A stretch of 64,000 nt of DNA from Desulfobulbus rhabdoformis (lineage in GTDB: Bacteria > Desulfobacterota > Desulfobulbia > Desulfobulbales > Desulfobulbaceae), in NCBI RefSeq assembly GCF_016919065.1, contig NZ_JAFFQA010000005.1:62001-126000 (forward strand), in the 5' to 3' direction. Made by a program: the position numbers and the translations under genes. The notes beneath the pieces were generated by a model. The model had not been told where the DNA came from. It worked only from the letters and a program-made list of their open reading frames with translations, and did no database searches. This document shows, piece by piece, positions 8,893-18,524 of the stretch. The stretch's first letter is position 1; each line of letters begins with the position of its first letter.

Positions 8893-8915
8893 AGTTAATC
8901 CTGTTTTATGAAATT

Positions 8916-10325
8916 TCAGCTTCGTAAATAACTATCCACATCATTTGCCACAATCACCCCGTAGTTGATAGCGCCGAGCCAGCCGCTCATAATAATCCCC
9001 ACCGAGCCCACGTGAAAAAGTCCAGCCAGCTCTTTATGCAGCGAACGGGAGACATCCAACCCCTCAAACTTAGTCCCAAAGGAGGTGCCTTTGGTGTGCA
9101 GGGTATAACGGTTGAAGGTCTTGGGTGTGGCGGATTCAATGGTATCGATCTTGTCACGCACACCGGGAATGTAGCGATCAAGATCCACCAGGCAGCGTTC
9201 GATCATGGCCTCTTTGGCTGATGCGTAGGCTTCTTCATCCAGGCTTGCCCAGTCGTGATAGTTGGCGTTCATTGAGGCAACGATGGTGTAATCCGGCGCT
9301 GCATCTGGCCTGGTCTTGGGGTAATAGAGCGAGAAGGTCCGGCTTTTTGTCTCCATGCTCCGCATCTCTTCCGAGGAAAATTCTTCCGCAGTCGAGGTAA
9401 AAAGCAAATCACCGATATCATCAATGGCCTCGCCCTTGCGAATACCGAAATAGACCTGACAACTGGAGTTATTTACCTGGACCTGGTTAAACTTCTCTAT
9501 ATAATCAGCGGCGAACTGCTCACGCCCTACCAGATAATCAATGGTGTTGGTGATACCGGCGTTGGAAACAACGGCCCGGGCCTTGATGGTGCGTCCCTTG
9601 ACCACCACGCCGGTGGTGACGCCCTCTTCCACCAGGATGCGCTCCACCTTGGCACCTGTGCAGAGAGCAACGCCTTTGGCTAAAAGCTCCTGGCTCATCA
9701 TCTGAATAAGTTTGTCGGTGCCGCCTTCAAAGGTGAAGACACCACGATTCATGAAGTTGGAAAAAACGATGCCATAGGTGATCGCCGGTTCGTCCAGGGT
9801 GGAACCATTTGCATAGGTAATAGGCTCCATGAGCAAACGATGCACATCACTGCGGCCAGGAAAGAACTGGTCAAAGAGCTCACGGGTGGTCAGTGATTGA
9901 TCGTCGTAGAAATTCATGCCGTCAACGGTGGCAAAAAAGTTCTCAACCACCTGCTTTTCAATACCAAAATGCTCCTGCAAAATACGAACAAAGTCATCTT
10001 TGCTGAACGTGGTGGTGAGGGAGAACTGCGGATTGTCAAAAACGATATTTTTCAGCTGAACAATGGAGTCGCGAATGGCCTTGCCCCAGTACTTTTTGCA
10101 GGTTTTCACCATGCCATAGGGGAAACCATGCAGGGAAACGTCAAAGATGTGACCGCCCCGCTTGAACCAGGTTGCCAGGCCACCAAGTTGTATGTGGTGC
10201 TCCAGTAAAAGCACGGAGTGCCCGGCGGCGGCCAGCCGGTTGGCACTGGTAAGGCCACCAAGGCCTGAGCCGATTACGATAACGTCATACTGCGGTTGCA
10301 GGGTGTCCAAAGGCGTAAATTGCAT
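8916..10325 (-). CDS. CrtI/phytoene desaturase-like FAD oxidoreductase (second of two)
   Basis: This 469-residue flavoprotein belongs to the phytoene desaturase, carotenoid isomerase and retinol saturase superfamily. The N-terminal FAD dinucleotide loop is [21 protein letters not shown] (about residues 15-35), followed by [17 protein letters not shown]-terminal FAD contact region lies in [21 protein letters not shown]. Relatives desaturate, saturate or isomerise long polyene chains without using O2 as a substrate. No phytoene synthase or other carotenoid gene is nearby; the neighbours are ACP and fatty acid synthase genes, so an acyl chain is the more likely substrate. It follows the first CrtI-like gene by 35 bp. 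Confidence 0.85.
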   Translation of the reverse strand: MQFTPLDTLQPQYDVIVIGSGLGGLTSANRLAAAGHSVLLLEHHIQLGGLATWFKRGGHIFDVSLHGFPYGMVKTCKKYWGKAIRDSIVQLKNIVFDNPQFSLTTTFSKDDFVRILQEHFGIEKQVVENFFATVDGMNFYDDQSLTTRELFDQFFPGRSDVHRLLMEPITYANGSTLDEPAITYGIVFSNFMNRGVFTFEGGTDKLIQMMSQELLAKGVALCTGAKVERILVEEGVTTGVVVKGRTIKARAVVSNAGITNTIDYLVGREQFAADYIEKFNQVQVNNSSCQVYFGIRKGEAIDDIGDLLFTSTAEEFSSEEMRSMETKSRTFSLYYPKTRPDAAPDYTIVASMNANYHDWASLDEEAYASAKEAMIERCLVDLDRYIPGVRDKIDTIESATPKTFNRYTLHTKGTSFGTKFEGLDVSRSLHKELAGLFHVGSVGIIMSGWLGAINYGVIVANDVDSYLRS

Positions 10326-10360
10326 CGTTCTCCGAATTTTAGGTACTCAATTGGCTCGCA

Positions 10361-11737
10361 CTAGCGAAGGATGTGCTGGTTAACCACGGTGATTCCACTG
10401 AGCATGGCGCCAACAATGCCCAGATACCCCTGATCGGTCCCCGCGACAAAGAGATTTGACCAAGGCGTCAGACCGTCTTTTATTTTGCGACTACTCCCAT
10501 AGACGGCTCCCTGTGCTTTACGGGTAAAACGCTCGATGGTCAGTGGGGTAAAACTGTCCTGATATACAATGGACGCTTGATAATTCCCAATAATTTCCTC
10601 ACTGGCCGCAATAGCAGCCCGGGTCCAGTAGGCTTTCTGAGAGCCATATTCATCCTCAGCCAGCGCCTTCCAGAGGGGGTGGCTCGCAGCGTTGGTCACC
10701 CGTATCTGCGCGGTTTCCTCCAGAGGCAGCCCGGCAAAATGCTCGGGAAAGCAGATCACCCCCCAGAAGGTATTCAGCAAGGCATCAGGTCGCCGGTAGT
10801 CCAGGGTACTTCGCTTGTTATAAAAAATAATGGTCCGATCATCACCAAGCTCTTTCGAGATGTGGCTGGGTAAAACGGAGATGGTTTCCATGAAGCTCAT
10901 GCGTCCACTATAAACATCCGCGTCAGCTTCCCAATCGGAGAGACGAATCGTTTCAGGCATCCCAGCGGTGGAAAGAACTGTTTCCGCCTCAAGGATTTCG
11001 CCATTTTCAAGCTCCACCCCACACACTTGATTGTTTTCGGTGAGAATACGCGACACCGGGGCCCGATAACGAAGCTCGCCACCAAACTCCTTATACTGAT
11101 CAACCAGCAGGGAAAGAAACTCTCGCATGGTTTCCGAGGGACGAAAAAAACCGTCCTCAAACACTGCCCGGAACATGATCACAAACTGTCCCAGATCCAT
11201 ATCCTCTTCTTCGGCGTTGCCATAGACCATCAGTGGCAGCAGCAGCATGTCTTCCAGAGCAGGTTCCTGCAAAATTTCATGGAGAAATGCACGGGTGGAA
11301 CGCCAGGGAACCACCGTAAAGGGGTCATAGTCGGCAATGCGCTCTTTCAAAAGACGAAAGGCGTCAATGGATGCAGGGAAGGTCTGGGCTATCGCCTCTT
11401 CCAGCATTGCTGGATCGTTACTGAAACGAAGCCGCCTATCCGGGAAATGAATTTCGGAGGCAAGCTGCTGATGAAAGGTAAACTGCTTGCGGGAAAGGCG
11501 TAACTGCCGCAACAGACGATTGAGCGGAGCACGTTTATCGCGAGGCTCGGCGAAATTGGTCATGGCATGAAGGCCGGTCTCAAAAAGACGCCCCTGCCGC
11601 GTGTAGTAGGAGTTGAGGCCACCGGGCAGGCTATGCTGCTCTAAGATCAGGGTTTTGTAGCCAAAACGGGCTGTGCGGATTCCTGCTGCCAGTCCTGAGA
11701 GTCCACCGCCGATGATGATGAGCTGATACGCAGCCAT
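10361..11737 (-). CDS. CrtI/phytoene desaturase-like FAD oxidoreductase (first of two)
   Basis: This 458-residue protein belongs to the same superfamily as its downstream neighbour but is clearly divergent from it. It carries the FAD loop LIIIGGGLSGLAAGIRTARFG (residues 6-26), LILEQHSLPGGLNSYY, and the C-terminal FAD contact NLFVAGTDQGYLGIVGAMLSG. It starts at ATG 11737, 63 bp after the acp stop, with a strong hairpin plus T-run in between. Two different CrtI-like enzymes in tandem suggest successive steps, for example desaturation and isomerisation, on an ACP-bound chain; this is inference from context. Carotenoid metabolism is the alternative, but no other carotenoid gene is present. Confidence 0.85.
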   Translation of the reverse strand: MAAYQLIIIGGGLSGLAAGIRTARFGYKTLILEQHSLPGGLNSYYTRQGRLFETGLHAMTNFAEPRDKRAPLNRLLRQLRLSRKQFTFHQQLASEIHFPDRRLRFSNDPAMLEEAIAQTFPASIDAFRLLKERIADYDPFTVVPWRSTRAFLHEILQEPALEDMLLLPLMVYGNAEEEDMDLGQFVIMFRAVFEDGFFRPSETMREFLSLLVDQYKEFGGELRYRAPVSRILTENNQVCGVELENGEILEAETVLSTAGMPETIRLSDWEADADVYSGRMSFMETISVLPSHISKELGDDRTIIFYNKRSTLDYRRPDALLNTFWGVICFPEHFAGLPLEETAQIRVTNAASHPLWKALAEDEYGSQKAYWTRAAIAASEEIIGNYQASIVYQDSFTPLTIERFTRKAQGAVYGSSRKIKDGLTPWSNLFVAGTDQGYLGIVGAMLSGITVVNQHILR

Positions 11738-11756
11738 GATGTGCAGGAAAGAAAAA

Positions 11757-11787
11757 GCGCTCCTTCGCGCAGAGCACGAAGGAGCGC
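11757..11787 (-). terminator. Intrinsic terminator or attenuator between acp and the CrtI-like genes
   Basis: An 11-bp perfect stem (GCGCTCCTTCG / CGAAGGAGCGC) with a 9-nt loop is followed on the minus strand by TTTTTCTTT. It lies 14 bp after the acp stop and 20 bp before the next start. This is a standard rho-independent signal and probably makes acp transcripts more abundant than those of the downstream oxidoreductases. Confidence 0.85.
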
Positions 11788-11800
11788 AGAAGTAAGTGAA

Positions 11801-12052
11801 TTAAACGTCTTGCAGTTTCGGCTCGAGGTAATTGACACAGCTGGTCAGGGAGGCCAGTTCCGGGTATTCCTCTTCAGGAATCTGCAGTTTGTAGCGTTTA
11901 CGTAGTTCCATAACAATGTCGAGAAAGTCCATGGAGTCCAGGTCGAGCTGATCGCGCAGGGGTGCATCGGCATCCAGGGCATCAAAATCAGCTTCATCGT
12001 CAATATCTGCTATGATTTCAAGGATCACGTCCTTGATTTCGTCACGGGTCAT
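11801..12052 (-). CDS. Acyl carrier protein (locus-dedicated)
   Basis: This is an 83-residue acidic carrier protein. The phosphopantetheine attachment site is Ser40 in LDLDSMDFLDIV, so the usual DSL is DSM. The rest fits the four-helix ACP fold (EIKDVILEIIADI at the start, a C-terminal helix with LTSCVNYL). The variant DSMD site and the position between a ketoacyl synthase and two CrtI-like enzymes suggest a dedicated carrier rather than the housekeeping AcpP. A ribosome site (AAGGAAA) precedes the ATG. A gap of 196 bp to the upstream synthase gene may hold its own promoter. The phosphopantetheinyl transferase is not in the window. Confidence 0.92.
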   Translation of the reverse strand: MTRDEIKDVILEIIADIDDEADFDALDADAPLRDQLDLDSMDFLDIVMELRKRYKLQIPEEEYPELASLTSCVNYLEPKLQDV

Positions 12053-12248
12053 ACTTGGTTTCCTTTTCTATCAATATATATGTTCATCGCAGACTGCTGA
12101 GTTTGCGGCCAATAGCACTGAAAATATGCTGCAACAACTCAGAAACACGTTAAAAATTGCTACGTAATGTGCCCTGTCGGCACACAGGCAGTCCACCTTT
12201 TGAAAGCCAGCGAAAACGGCAAAGTTGTGAGAAATACCACAGATACCC

Positions 12249-13499
12249 TTAGTTCGCCATAAATCTCTCGACAATAACCACCGAATTTATGCCCAGCATA
12301 CCAAAGGAGTTATTGAGGAGAACATCCACTTGGTCCAGTTTTTTGGCGGTGTTGGTCACCAGACCGGGAAGTGCGCAGTCCGGGTCAAGGCTATCCACAT
12401 TGATGGTCGGATGAACCATATTGTCGCTAAAGGAGGGAAGATTTCCCGCCAACTCCAAGACACCGGCAGCCCCCATGGCATGGCCGATTGCGGACTTGGT
12501 GTTATTGATCCAGGTATTCTCACAACCAATGAAGGTATCGCGAATGGCGTTACACTCCTCCACATCTCCCTGCTTGGTGCCGGTGGCATGGGCGTTGATA
12601 AGGGTGACTTGATCCGGACGCAGCCCTGCTTTTTCAAGCGCTGCCTCCATACACTGCTTCTGCCGCGGTCCGTAAGGTAGGACAAAGTCGCGCGCATCGG
12701 AGTTCATGGCATAACCGGTAATCTCACCATAGATCTTGGCACCCCGCTCAAGAGCTCGATCAAGCCGCTCAAGGGTGAACACGCAACCACCTTCGGAGAT
12801 GACGATACCGTTGCGATCCTGATCAAAGGGCCGACTCGCCTTGGTTGGGTCCTCATGTTCTGCCAAAGCTCCCTGGGAACGGAAGGAGGCAAAGATACCA
12901 AAGGAACCGACACTCTCCGACAGTCCGCCGCAGAGAGCGAGTTCAACCTCACCAAGCCGAAGCATCTGTATACCTTGGATCAAGGCCGCATTGCCAGCGG
13001 CACAGGCCGCGCCTATGGCATAGTGGGGCCCGGTGATGCCAAGGTTCATAGTGATCTCACCGGCCGGATTATTGACCACGGTCCGTGGATTGTGGTGATG
13101 GGTCCAGTAATCCACGTTGTAGTCGTACTGCGAGATGTTGTAGACCTCGTTTTCAGTCTCAACGGTGCCGTGTTCGGTCAGACCGATATAGACGCCGGTT
13201 TTGGCCTTGTCATAGGTGGAGAAGTCGATCCCTGCATCCACCAGGGCCTCGTTAGCGCAATAGACGCCAATACAACCGGCGCGGGTGCCGCGTTTATTTT
13301 CGCGCTTTTTGCGATACCGGGTTTCGGCAAAGGTACAGAGCCCTGCCGGATGCACGCCCATAAAGCGCAGATCAAGGGAAGAAACACCGCTTTTGCCAGC
13401 CAAAAGGTTGGCCCGAAATTCCTCTAAACTCGACGCACCGGGGGCGGTCAGCCCAACGCCGGTGATAACAATACGTTGCTGATTGGAAAGATTTTTCAT
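12249..13499 (-). CDS. Beta-ketoacyl-ACP synthase, FabF/KAS II-like (locus-dedicated)
   Basis: This 416-residue elongating ketoacyl synthase has all three catalytic residues: Cys166 (AIGAACAAGNAA), His304 (INAHATGTKQGD) and His340 (NNTKSAIGHAMGAAG). It therefore looks active and is not a chain-length factor. It would condense acyl-ACP with malonyl-ACP. The start at 13499 lies only 17 bp after the alaS stop, on the same strand, with no strong ribosome site, so it may be co-transcribed with alaS. The set FabF-like, ACP, CrtI-like x2, FabG, FabZ and FabI resembles, in gene content, clusters discussed for ladderane lipids of anammox bacteria; I recall this from general knowledge and did not check it. 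Confidence 0.9.
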   Translation of the reverse strand: MKNLSNQQRIVITGVGLTAPGASSLEEFRANLLAGKSGVSSLDLRFMGVHPAGLCTFAETRYRKKRENKRGTRAGCIGVYCANEALVDAGIDFSTYDKAKTGVYIGLTEHGTVETENEVYNISQYDYNVDYWTHHHNPRTVVNNPAGEITMNLGITGPHYAIGAACAAGNAALIQGIQMLRLGEVELALCGGLSESVGSFGIFASFRSQGALAEHEDPTKASRPFDQDRNGIVISEGGCVFTLERLDRALERGAKIYGEITGYAMNSDARDFVLPYGPRQKQCMEAALEKAGLRPDQVTLINAHATGTKQGDVEECNAIRDTFIGCENTWINNTKSAIGHAMGAAGVLELAGNLPSFSDNMVHPTINVDSLDPDCALPGLVTNTAKKLDQVDVLLNNSFGMLGINSVVIVERFMAN

Positions 13500-13516
13500 G
13501 AGTAACGCCGACAGAA

Positions 13517-16165
13517 TCAGATGCCTCCCAGACCTTTAATAATGGAAGGCACACTGGAAATGGCCTCATCAAGCTTATCGGGCATGGGGCCACCGGCCTG
13601 GGCCATATCCGGGCGCCCTCCCCCCTTACCGCCGACAACGGTGGCTACCCGGCTGACAAGCTCACCGGCCTTGATCCGTTTGGTCAGATCCTTGCTAACC
13701 ATGGCGAGCAAGGCTGCCTTACCGTCAAATTCGCCACCCAAAACAATGATTCCGCTTGCCAGCTTATCGCGCACCTTATCCCCTATTTCACGCAGGGTTT
13801 TTGGGGAATCCAGCGGTACCCGGCTGGCGATGACCTGCATACCATCAATATCAATGGCGGAGGAGAGAAGCTGATCCAGATCGGAAAGCGCCATGGAGGC
13901 CGTGAGGTTGGCGATCTGACGCTCCAGCTCTTTCTGGCGTTTGAACATTCCCTGAATTTTATCAACCGCGCCCTCAATGGGGCCGGAGATGGCAGAGCTT
14001 ATTTCAGAACTCTGACGCGCTAGCTCCTGAACCCAGTGAACGGCTCCAGGGCCGGTTACCGCCTCGATCCGGCGTACACCGGCTGCAATACCGGTCTCAA
14101 GCACAATCTTAAACAAGCCGATATCGCCGGTGCGTTTGGCATGGGTACCACCACAGAGTTCTTTACTGAACTCACCGATACTGACTACACGGACTTCATC
14201 GCCGTATTTCTCACCAAAAAGAGCGGTCGCCCCCTCTTCAATGGCCTGCTCACGCCCGAGTAGTACGGTGTTTACCTCAATATTTTTGCGTATTTCCGCG
14301 TTAACCAACTGCTCGATGGTGCAGATTTCACCATGGGTGAGCGGGGAGAAATGGGTAAAGTCAAAACGAAGCCGATTATGGTCAACCGCAGACCCCGCCT
14401 GTTTGACGTGATCGCCCAGAACCTTTTTCATGGCTGCCTGCAGTAGGTGGGTGGCCGTATGATTGAGTGCCGTATCGTTGCGGCGTTCCGCCACCTGCAG
14501 CTCAACCTGACTACCGAGCTTCATCTCCCCCTGGACGACCTCGCCCTCATGGAGAATCAACCCATCAATAGGGGCAAAGGTACGGGAGACGGCAAAACGC
14601 CCCTCGGGCCAGCTGATGTCGCCCTGGTCGCCAATCTGTCCACCAGATTCCGCATAGAACGGCGTTTGGCCACAGAAAACACGCAGTTTGTCACCCACCT
14701 GCGCTGTTTCCACAAGTTCACCAGTTGCACCAACCATGGCGTCAACCGTTGAAATCCCCTGGGTGGCACCGTAGCCAATAAACTCGGCCTTTTTATTTTG
14801 ACTGCCCAACTCGACAATCCCGGCATCAAGATGATCGACATCACTGCCCTTCCAGGACTTGCGTGATTGCTCACGCTGCTGCTCCATGGCTTCATTGAAA
14901 CCGGGTTCATCAAAGGAGACACCTTTTTCAATGGCTATATCACGGACGATATCAACGGGGAATCCGTAGGTATCGTAGAGCTTGAAGATGAAATCACCGG
15001 CAATGACGGCTGCCTCTTCGCTCTCTTTTTTAAGACGGCGAATTTCCTGATCCAGTTTATTGAGACCATGATCCAGGGTTTCACCAAAGCGAGCTTCCTC
15101 GTTGGTGACTACCTTTGCCAGCAGCTCACGGGTATTTTCCAGATGCGGATAGGCCTCGACCATCTCATTGGTCACCAGTTCGCAGACCCCAGGGAAGAAG
15201 GAGCTGAGGCCAAGAGCCCGGCCATAACGGATGGCGCGGCGCATGATGCGACGCAGCACATAACCGCGGCCTTCATTGGAGGGCAGGACACCATCGGCCA
15301 CGAGAAAGGTGGTGGCGCGGGCGTGATCGGCAATAACCCGCATGGAGACATCGTCGGCGTCATTGTCGTGATATTTTTTTCCGGCCTGGCCCGCCACATA
15401 ATCAATGACGGGGGTGAAAAGGTCACAATCGAAGTTGTTGAACTTACCCTGCAGAACCGCAGCCACACGCTCAAGCCCCATACCGGTATCAATGGATGGC
15501 TTGGGCAGGGGAGTCATGTTGCCTTCTTCATCGCGGTAAAACTGCATGAAAACCAGATTCCACAGCTCAAGATAGCGATCACAGTCACAACCAAGCACGC
15601 AATCGGGACGTCCGCATCCGACTTCAGCTCCCTGATCAATATGAATTTCGGAACAGGGGCCACAGGGACCGGTATCGCCCATCTGCCAGAAGTTGTCTTT
15701 CTCTCCCATACGCACGATGCGGCCCTTGGGCAGATCTTCTATCTGCTCCCAGAGCTGATAGGCCTCATCATCGTCGTTGTACACAGAAACCCAGAGCTTA
15801 CTGGGATCGATACCAAGTTTTTTGGTGAGGAATTCCCAGGCAAAGGCGATGGCGTCTTTTTTGAAATAATCGCCAAAAGAGAAGTTCCCCAGCATTTCAA
15901 AAAAAGTGTGATGGCGGGCTGTATAGCCAACGTTTTCCAAATCGTTATGCTTACCACCGGCACGAACACTGGATTGTGCCGTGGTGGCCCGGGTGTACGG
16001 CCTGGTTTCCTCCCCCATGAAGACCTTTTTAAACTGCACCATGCCCGAATTGACAAACAGCAGGGTGGGATCGTCATGGGGCACGAGGGAAGAGGCAGTG
16101 ACCCGTGTATGGCCCTTGCTCTCAAAAAATTCCAGAAAACTTTTGCGAATATCGTTACCGGTCAT
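13517..16165 (-). CDS. alaS: Alanyl-tRNA synthetase
   Basis: This enzyme charges tRNA-Ala and edits mischarged tRNA. At 882 residues it is the normal family length. The N-terminal class II catalytic core begins MTGNDIRKSFLEFFESKGH and includes HHTFFEMLGNFSFGDYFK. The editing domain has the zinc ligands in HTATHLL and CGGTH. The C-terminal DHHA1-type region has GGKGGGRPDMAQAGG. It is a housekeeping gene, with the lipid-locus ketoacyl synthase following 17 bp downstream. Confidence 0.97.
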   Translation of the reverse strand: MTGNDIRKSFLEFFESKGHTRVTASSLVPHDDPTLLFVNSGMVQFKKVFMGEETRPYTRATTAQSSVRAGGKHNDLENVGYTARHHTFFEMLGNFSFGDYFKKDAIAFAWEFLTKKLGIDPSKLWVSVYNDDDEAYQLWEQIEDLPKGRIVRMGEKDNFWQMGDTGPCGPCSEIHIDQGAEVGCGRPDCVLGCDCDRYLELWNLVFMQFYRDEEGNMTPLPKPSIDTGMGLERVAAVLQGKFNNFDCDLFTPVIDYVAGQAGKKYHDNDADDVSMRVIADHARATTFLVADGVLPSNEGRGYVLRRIMRRAIRYGRALGLSSFFPGVCELVTNEMVEAYPHLENTRELLAKVVTNEEARFGETLDHGLNKLDQEIRRLKKESEEAAVIAGDFIFKLYDTYGFPVDIVRDIAIEKGVSFDEPGFNEAMEQQREQSRKSWKGSDVDHLDAGIVELGSQNKKAEFIGYGATQGISTVDAMVGATGELVETAQVGDKLRVFCGQTPFYAESGGQIGDQGDISWPEGRFAVSRTFAPIDGLILHEGEVVQGEMKLGSQVELQVAERRNDTALNHTATHLLQAAMKKVLGDHVKQAGSAVDHNRLRFDFTHFSPLTHGEICTIEQLVNAEIRKNIEVNTVLLGREQAIEEGATALFGEKYGDEVRVVSIGEFSKELCGGTHAKRTGDIGLFKIVLETGIAAGVRRIEAVTGPGAVHWVQELARQSSEISSAISGPIEGAVDKIQGMFKRQKELERQIANLTASMALSDLDQLLSSAIDIDGMQVIASRVPLDSPKTLREIGDKVRDKLASGIIVLGGEFDGKAALLAMVSKDLTKRIKAGELVSRVATVVGGKGGGRPDMAQAGGPMPDKLDEAISSVPSIIKGLGGI

Positions 16166-16538
16166 TGTGTTGTAATGGCGTAGGTTAGTGTCGTTGCTTC
16201 AAAACTAAAAAAGGCGTTTTAAAGAAACGGGATTAATCTTTGATTATCGTAAAGAACCAGCAATTGCACCAGGGAAAAGCCCACAAGGTGGGGCAAAAAG
16301 ACAGAACCCAAAGAACTCGATCGTAAGGGGTGGTGCAGAATCAATGATAACGCGGCCATGCATGCTGCTGGTCCTGCAAAATTCTGCATGATACCATGAA
16401 TTCTGAGGTTGCAAAGAAAAAAGGACACAACCCTCCCTACAAACAAAACAGGCGGAGTGCCTGGCACCCCGCCTGTTGTTCTTCTCTATGCTGCAAAGGT
16501 TGAGTACCTTTACAGGGATAGGCTCTGCGCCACGACGA
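16166..16538. other. Intergenic region between alaS and acs
   Basis: These 373 bp hold no convincing gene. The acs terminator lies at 16447-16477. The rest should contain the minus-strand promoter of alaS, which I could not place with confidence. Several short frames here have no ribosome site or protein-like composition. Confidence 0.5.
16447..16477 (-). terminator. Rho-independent terminator of acs
   Basis: A GC-rich hairpin (AACAGGCGGGGTGCC / GGCACTCCGCCTGTT, read on the minus strand, nearly perfect) is followed by TTTTGTTTG. It lies about 60 bp after the acs stop codon. Confidence 0.85.
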
Positions 16539-18524
16539 TCAGCCCATCTCTTTTTTGCTCTCAACCAGCTGGTCGACAACCGAAGGATCAGCCAAGGTCG
16601 AGGTGTCGCCAAAATCTTTAAAATCGTTGGCAGCGATCTTTCTCAGAATACGACGCATGATCTTGCCGGAGCGAGTCTTCGGCAGACCAGGAGCCCACTG
16701 AATGACATCGGGTGAGGCAATCGGTCCGATCTCTTTGCGAACGTGCTGGCGCAACTCGTTACGCAACTCCTCGGTCTCATCGGCCCAGGACATCAGGGTA
16801 ACATAGGCAAAGATGGCCTGACCTTTGACGGGATGCGGCATACCAACGGCCGCAGCCTCTGCAACAGCCTCATGGGCGACAAGAGCAGATTCGATCTCAG
16901 CGGTTCCCAGACGATGTCCGGAAACGTTGATAACGTCATCAAGGCGACCCATGATCCAGAAATACCCCTCTTCATCCACGCGAGCACCGTCTTCCGGATC
17001 GTACGTATCCGGATAACGATTGAAGTAGGCTTTTTTGTAACGCTCTGGATTACCGAAAACACCACGCAGCATCCCAGGCCAAGGCTTGCGGATAACCAGA
17101 TGCCCCCCCTCGTTGGGGCTGGCCTCTTTCCCTTCTTCGTTAAAAATCGCCGCGTCAATACCCGGAAGCGGCAGGGTTGCAGAACCAGGCTTAAGCGGGG
17201 TGACATAGGGAAGAGCTGAAATCATGATACCGCCGGTCTCGGTCTGCCACCAGGTATCAACAATGGGAAGCTTCTCCTTTCCCACATTGATGTGGTACCA
17301 CATCCAGGCCTCGGGGTTAATGGGCTCACCAACGGATCCCAGAATACGCAGGCTGGAGAGATCCCATTTTTTGGTGGGCTCAACCCCTTCACGCATCAAA
17401 GCACGGATAGCGGTCGGCGCGGTGTAGAAGATATTCACTTTAAACTTCTCAACGATCCTCCAGAACCGGTCCGGACCTGGATAGGAGGGCACGCCCTCAA
17501 ACATAACCGTGGTTGCTCCCAGGCCCAGAGGTCCGTACAGGATATAACTGTGCCCGGTAATCCAGCCAATATCAGCGGTACACCAGTAGACGTCGTCATC
17601 CTTGATGTCAAAGACCCACTGAGAGGTATGCATGGCATAGGTCAGGTAGCCACCGGTAGTATGAACGACCCCCTTGGGTTTACCTGTGGAGCCAGAGGTG
17701 TAGAGGATAAAAAGCATATCCTCGGCATCCATGGACTCCGGCTCACACTCAGAAGTGATATCCAGCTCTGCGATCTCTTTATGCCACCAGCAATCACGTC
17801 CGTCCTGCATGTTGATATCAACACCGGCACGACGAACAACAATGCAGCTCTCCACGCTGGGGCAGGTCTCCAAAGCCTCATCGGCATTGGGTTTCAATGG
17901 AATAGCCTTGCCGCTACGGAGAACAGCATCTGCGGTGATCAAAACCTTGGCGTGACAGTCTTCAATACGGCTCTGCAGGGCCACGGCGGAAAAACCACCA
18001 AAGACCACGGAGTGAACCGCACCAAGACGCGCACAGGCCAAAAGCGAGATGGCCAGCTCCGGCACCATGGGCAGGTAGATTGCTACCCGATCACCTTTTT
18101 TAACACCTTTTTTCTTGAGAACATTGGCAAAACGGCAGACCTCGTCATGCAGCATCTGGTAGGTGTAGACACGCACATCCTCTTCCGGCTCGCCCTGCCA
18201 GATAATGGCGGCCTTGTTCCGTCGACCATCGGTGAGATGGCGATCCAAACAGTTGGCTGAAACATTGAGTTTACCGCCCTGGAACCATTTCACCTCGGGC
18301 ACATTCAGGTCATACTCGAGGACCTCGTCCCATTTCTTGTCCCAGGTAACCAGTTCTTCCGCACGCTCGGCCCAGAATCCTTCCGGATCTTCCATGGAGT
18401 GGGCGTAGGCCTTTTTGTACTCCTCCATCGATTTTACCCAGGCCTGGTCACGGCCTTTTTCCGGTGGCTGGAATACCTTTCCTTCGGCCAACAAACTGGT
18501 AATTTTGTCTTCCATTGCACTCAT
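16539..18524 (-). CDS. acs: Acetyl-CoA synthetase (AMP-forming)
   Basis: This enzyme activates acetate to acetyl-CoA with ATP. At 661 residues it matches Acs. Motifs are the P-loop [11 protein letters not shown] (about residue 265), the acetyl-pocket Trp region [31 protein letters not shown], and the C-terminal [11 protein letters not shown] with the catalytic Lys that is commonly regulated by acetylation. The start at 18524 is supported by GGAGGGGG seven bases upstream. It stands alone between two terminator or repeat regions. In an anaerobe it allows acetate assimilation or, with the carbon pathways, acetate oxidation. Confidence 0.96.
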   Translation of the reverse strand: MSAMEDKITSLLAEGKVFQPPEKGRDQAWVKSMEEYKKAYAHSMEDPEGFWAERAEELVTWDKKWDEVLEYDLNVPEVKWFQGGKLNVSANCLDRHLTDGRRNKAAIIWQGEPEEDVRVYTYQMLHDEVCRFANVLKKKGVKKGDRVAIYLPMVPELAISLLACARLGAVHSVVFGGFSAVALQSRIEDCHAKVLITADAVLRSGKAIPLKPNADEALETCPSVESCIVVRRAGVDINMQDGRDCWWHKEIAELDITSECEPESMDAEDMLFILYTSGSTGKPKGVVHTTGGYLTYAMHTSQWVFDIKDDDVYWCTADIGWITGHSYILYGPLGLGATTVMFEGVPSYPGPDRFWRIVEKFKVNIFYTAPTAIRALMREGVEPTKKWDLSSLRILGSVGEPINPEAWMWYHINVGKEKLPIVDTWWQTETGGIMISALPYVTPLKPGSATLPLPGIDAAIFNEEGKEASPNEGGHLVIRKPWPGMLRGVFGNPERYKKAYFNRYPDTYDPEDGARVDEEGYFWIMGRLDDVINVSGHRLGTAEIESALVAHEAVAEAAAVGMPHPVKGQAIFAYVTLMSWADETEELRNELRQHVRKEIGPIASPDVIQWAPGLPKTRSGKIMRRILRKIAANDFKDFGDTSTLADPSVVDQLVESKKEMG

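Noticed and set aside
1168..13499. Calling the lipid locus a ladderane cluster
   Set aside because: Radical SAM enzymes expected in such clusters are absent, and cluster similarity was judged from memory. Only the family-level functions are claimed.
14867..16183. A 438-codon open frame on the plus strand opposite alaS
   Set aside because: It is the antisense shadow of a full-length, motif-complete alaS. It has no ribosome site and no recognisable domain.
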